A stretch of DNA of 64,000 nucleotides, taken from contig NZ_FNIL01000001.1 in NCBI RefSeq assembly GCF_900103955.1, positions 682,001 through 746,000 on the forward strand, in the 5' to 3' direction. The position numbers and the translations under genes were made by a program. The notes beneath the pieces are model-generated. The model was not told the origin of the DNA. It made no database searches and saw only the letters and a program-made list of their open reading frames with translations. The stretch comes from Alkalicoccus daliensis. Its GTDB lineage: Bacteria; Bacillota; Bacilli; Bacillales; Salisediminibacteriaceae. Shown here in pieces: positions 61,442 through 64,000 of the stretch (position 1 is its first letter; every line of letters starts with the position of its first letter).

Positions 61442-62722
61442 TTAATAAATTGTTGTATTTGATTCATTAATGCTTTCTAAGCTTGTTTTAATATCATTCA
61501 TAAACTTTCCGCATATTAACCCATCAAGTACCCGGTGATCGAGGGACATACATAAATTCACCATATGTCTTACTGCTATTGCATCGTTTTCCATGATAAC
61601 AGGACGCTTCACGATGGATTCTACAGATAAAATTGCTGCCTGAGGGGCGTTGATAATAGGCTGCGACTGAATAGAACCAAACGACCCTGTATTATTTAAA
61701 GTGAAAGTACCTCCCTGCATATCCTGGGAAGTTAATGAGCCGGTACGAACTTTCCCTGCTATATCATTTAAAGCACGAGCCAGGCCTGTAATATTTTTTT
61801 CGTCAGCATTTTTTATGACCGGAACATATAATTCTTCATCTGCAGCTACTGCCATGGATAAATGAACATCTTTATAACGGATGATTTTATCTTCTGCCCA
61901 CTTCGCATTTACCTGTGGATATTTTTTAAGAGCATCTACGACAGCTTTCATAAAGAATGGAAGATACGTCAGTTTAAAGCCTTCCTGCGAAGCAAACTCG
62001 TTTTTCTTTTGCTCCCTGAGCTTGACCAGGTTTGTTACATCTACTTCCACCATCATCCAGGCATGCGGCGCATTATGTTTAGACTGCACCATATTTTGTG
62101 CTATGGCTTTTCTTACCCCGCTTACAGGAATTTCTTCGGTCCTTCCCTGTCCGCCTGCTGGGGCAGAGAGACTTGGAGACGTCGCTGCATGAGAAGGAGA
62201 TGAAAATTCTGATTTTACGGGAGCAGCTTCCTGCTCTTTTCCGGACTCCTGACCGTTTTCAATAAGCGCCTGAATATCCTTTCGAGTAATCCTTCCCCCT
62301 CTTCCGCTCCCATCGACTTTAGACAAATCAATGTCGTTTTCCTGTGCCAGCCTCATAACTGCTGGAGAATATCTATTTTTAGAGGAATTATCACTTTCTG
62401 CTTTAGGTGATTCTTCCGCGGGTGAAGTGGATGTTTCCTGATCCGGCTGCTCTTTAGATGTTTCCGGAGTTTTTTCCGGCTGGCCCTCCACATTCATTGT
62501 ACAGATTACTTCTCCAACAGCAATCGTCTGATCTTCTTCTGCAATTAATTTTTCAATTGTTCCGCTGAAGGAAGACGGGACTTCTGCATTCACCTTATCT
62601 GTCATTACTTCAGCAAGGGGATCATATTTATTTACTTTGTCTCCCGGGGAGACGAGCCATTTTGTGATAGTCCCCTCAGTAACACTTTCACCTAATTGGG
62701 GCATTGTAATTTCAGTCGCCAT
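61442..62722 (-). CDS. bfmBB: Branched-chain 2-oxoacid dehydrogenase E2 (dihydrolipoyl acyltransferase)
   Basis: Core subunit of the branched-chain keto acid dehydrogenase, transferring isobutyryl, isovaleryl and 2-methylbutyryl groups to CoA. The lipoyl domain (1-78) carries K43 in TDKVNAE. An acidic Pro/Ser linker leads to the E1/E3-binding domain (about 115-150; YSPAVMRLAQENDIDL and GSGRGGRITRKD) and the catalytic domain (about 195-426), ending with the DHRVLDG active-site motif. Products feed branched-chain fatty acid primers. Same operon as the E1 genes, order as in B. subtilis. Confidence 0.95.
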   Translation of the reverse strand: MATEITMPQLGESVTEGTITKWLVSPGDKVNKYDPLAEVMTDKVNAEVPSSFSGTIEKLIAEEDQTIAVGEVICTMNVEGQPEKTPETSKEQPDQETSTSPAEESPKAESDNSSKNRYSPAVMRLAQENDIDLSKVDGSGRGGRITRKDIQALIENGQESGKEQEAAPVKSEFSSPSHAATSPSLSAPAGGQGRTEEIPVSGVRKAIAQNMVQSKHNAPHAWMMVEVDVTNLVKLREQKKNEFASQEGFKLTYLPFFMKAVVDALKKYPQVNAKWAEDKIIRYKDVHLSMAVAADEELYVPVIKNADEKNITGLARALNDIAGKVRTGSLTSQDMQGGTFTLNNTGSFGSIQSQPIINAPQAAILSVESIVKRPVIMENDAIAVRHMVNLCMSLDHRVLDGLICGKFMNDIKTSLESINESNTTIY

Positions 62723-62744
62723 TTTCTCTCCTCCTTTAACTCAA

Positions 62745-63728
62745 TTAAAATTCAGCTAAATCACGAATTGCTTTTTGAATCTTATCCGTATTCACCATAA
62801 ATGCTTTTTCCAACGGCGGTGTATATGGCATCGCCGGCACATCAGGCCCTGCCAGCCGCTCTACAGGGGCATCGAGTTCGAAGAGGCAATATTCTGCAAT
62901 TATTGCGGCTACTTCGCTCATAATACTTCCTTCTTTATTATCCTCGGTAACGAGCAGCACCTTCCCGGTTTTTGTCACTGCTTCCTTGATTGCTTCTTTA
63001 TCCAGAGGATAAACTGTACGCAGATCCAGTATGTGTGTTTCGACGCCGTCTTCGGCCACTTCTTCTGCCGCCTGTTTGGTAAAGTGTGTACATAACCCGT
63101 AGGTGATAACAGTTACGTCAGATCCTTCTCTCGCAACAGCTGCTTTTCCAATCGGTACTGTGTAATCCTCTTCAGGTACTTCTTCTTTTAACAAGCGGTA
63201 AGCCCGCTTATGTTCAAAGAATAGAACTGGGTCATTTGATCTTATTGCCGACTTCAATAACCCTTTTGCATCATATGGATTTGAAGGGATGACAATTTTC
63301 AGGCCTGGAGTGTTTGCAAAAAGGGCTTCCACTGATTGGGAATGATAAAGCGCTCCGTGCACTCCCCCTCCAAAAGGTGCACGTATTGTAATAGGACAAG
63401 TCCAGTCATTATTGGAACGATAACGGATTTTAGCAGCTTCAGATACTATCTGGTTCACCGCAGGCATAATAAAATCTGCAAACTGCATCTCTGCCACAGG
63501 CCGCATGCCGAACATTGCTGCACCAATTCCTACACCTGCTATCGCAGATTCAGCTAGAGGGGTATCTATTACTCTTTCTTCACCAAAAGCCTCATATAAC
63601 CCATCGGTGGCACGAAAAACTCCGCCTCTTTTTCCAACATCTTCTCCTAGCACAAAAACATTTTCATCACGTTCCATTTCTTCATGCATCGCTTTTGTAA
63701 TTGCTTCGATATATGTCATCACAGGCAT
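62745..63728 (-). CDS. bfmBAB: Branched-chain 2-oxoacid dehydrogenase E1 beta
   Basis: Beta subunit of the thiamine-diphosphate E1 component, decarboxylating branched-chain 2-oxoacids. The 327-residue protein has the transketolase-like pyrimidine domain with VFVLGEDVGKRGGVFRAT, DTPLAES and FADFIMPAVNQI, and a C-terminal domain with DLRTVYPLDKEAI. I chose the ATG at 63728, preceded by AGGAGG nine bases upstream; the longer start at 63752 lies inside the E1 alpha gene. Four bases after the E1 alpha stop. Confidence 0.95.
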   Translation of the reverse strand: MPVMTYIEAITKAMHEEMERDENVFVLGEDVGKRGGVFRATDGLYEAFGEERVIDTPLAESAIAGVGIGAAMFGMRPVAEMQFADFIMPAVNQIVSEAAKIRYRSNNDWTCPITIRAPFGGGVHGALYHSQSVEALFANTPGLKIVIPSNPYDAKGLLKSAIRSNDPVLFFEHKRAYRLLKEEVPEEDYTVPIGKAAVAREGSDVTVITYGLCTHFTKQAAEEVAEDGVETHILDLRTVYPLDKEAIKEAVTKTGKVLLVTEDNKEGSIMSEVAAIIAEYCLFELDAPVERLAGPDVPAMPYTPPLEKAFMVNTDKIQKAIRDLAEF

Positions 63729-63732
63729 AAGA

Positions 63733-64000
63733 TTATTCCTCCTCGTAGACATACTGCATCAGCGTATCTGCTGAAGCGTAATCTGCATTTTCCGCATAGT
63801 CAGTAGCCTCATCAATTTCTCTGCGCAGCTTGGATTTAATTTCTTCCTCAACTTCTTCTGTAAGTATATTCAATTCACGTAAATATTCGCTGAAAGTGTG
63901 AATAGAATCAATTTTCTTCGCAGCGTTGACTTCTTCCCGGGAGCGGTATGTGCTGTCATCATCATCACTTGAGTGAGGAGTAAGACGATAGGAAACTGTT
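63733..64000 (-). CDS. bfmBAA: Branched-chain 2-oxoacid dehydrogenase E1 alpha, C-terminal part (runs off right edge)
   Basis: About 88 codons are present, ending in TAA at 63735-63733. The fragment holds the family's phosphorylation-loop motif RLTPHSSDDDD followed by TYRSREEV, then the helical C-terminal region of E1 alpha. The catalytic thiamine-binding domain is outside the window. Position before bfmBAB and bfmBB confirms the assignment. Confidence 0.92.
   Translation of the reverse strand, partial: TVSYRLTPHSSDDDDSTYRSREEVNAAKKIDSIHTFSEYLRELNILTEEVEEEIKSKLRREIDEATDYAENADYASADTLMQYVYEEE

Noticed and set aside
61285-61467. A 60-codon minus-strand frame between brxB and bfmBB
   Set aside because: Overlaps the end of bfmBB, has a composition unlike its neighbours and no family likeness; treated as chance.

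Overview
The window is AT-rich, roughly 40% GC by eye, densely coded, with G-rich Shine-Dalgarno sites, several TTG/GTG starts and U-tailed hairpin terminators. Gene content and order are those of a low-GC Gram-positive of the Bacillaceae. C30-type carotenoid genes, a NaChBac-type voltage-gated sodium channel, a flagellin gene, and the apparent absence of every sporulation gene that Bacillus subtilis carries at the matching positions suggest a halophilic or alkaliphilic, motile, non-spore-forming, pigmented lineage such as Marinococcus. That genus guess is inference.

Region 1 (1-31 kb) follows the B. subtilis resE-to-nudF block with pieces missing. It runs resE(partial)-resD-resC-resB-resA (redox two-component system and cytochrome c maturation) and rluB, then an accessory insert (small membrane protein, alpha/beta hydrolase, membrane protein, WrbA quinone oxidoreductase with a MarR/MhqR-like regulator, an SDR). 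Next come scpB-scpA, ypuF, ribD-ribE-ribBA-ribH under an FMN riboswitch, ppiB, and lysA under a lysine riboswitch. A nucleoside salvage operon follows (deoB, two tandem purine nucleoside phosphorylase genes, pdp), then xerD, fur (consensus promoter with an adjacent Fur box), nudF and a YqkF-like aldo/keto reductase. After these are a thioredoxin-like protein, uppP, a glucose-type EIIA, a HAD phosphatase and an SDR.

Region 2 (31-41 kb) is a carotenoid locus in two convergent arms meeting at a 21-bp terminator stem. The plus arm encodes a CruF-like hydratase, a PlsC-like acyltransferase, a CrtQ-like glycosyltransferase and a CrtP-like oxidase. The minus arm encodes two CrtN-family enzymes and CrtM. 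An O-methyltransferase-like gene lies next to the minus arm. Together they could make a hydroxylated, glycosylated, acylated and possibly methyl-esterified C30 carotenoid.

Region 3 (41-51.5 kb) is mixed: a low-molecular-weight phosphatase, a YqjQ-like SDR, proI behind a long leader, the sodium channel, tnrA with its own TnrA box, a DarB/CbpB c-di-AMP sensor, an SRPBCC protein, and a small flagellar group (yaaR, hag, fliS with a sigma-D promoter, a YlqH-like FlhB domain and a YlqG/FliK-like protein).

Region 4 (51.9-64 kb) follows the B. subtilis yqjH-to-bfmBAA order: dinB with a LexA-like box, a 65-residue protein resembling sigma-factor region 3, a YqjE-like peptidase, a carboxyltransferase (YqjD), a fused B12-binding/methylmalonyl-CoA epimerase protein, the methylmalonyl-CoA mutase large subunit, a 29-residue Prli42-like membrane peptide, yqjA, tRNA-Arg(UCG), brxB, and the branched-chain 2-oxoacid dehydrogenase genes bfmBB, bfmBAB and bfmBAA (partial). 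Branched-chain keto acid oxidation and methylmalonyl-CoA metabolism are thus encoded side by side.
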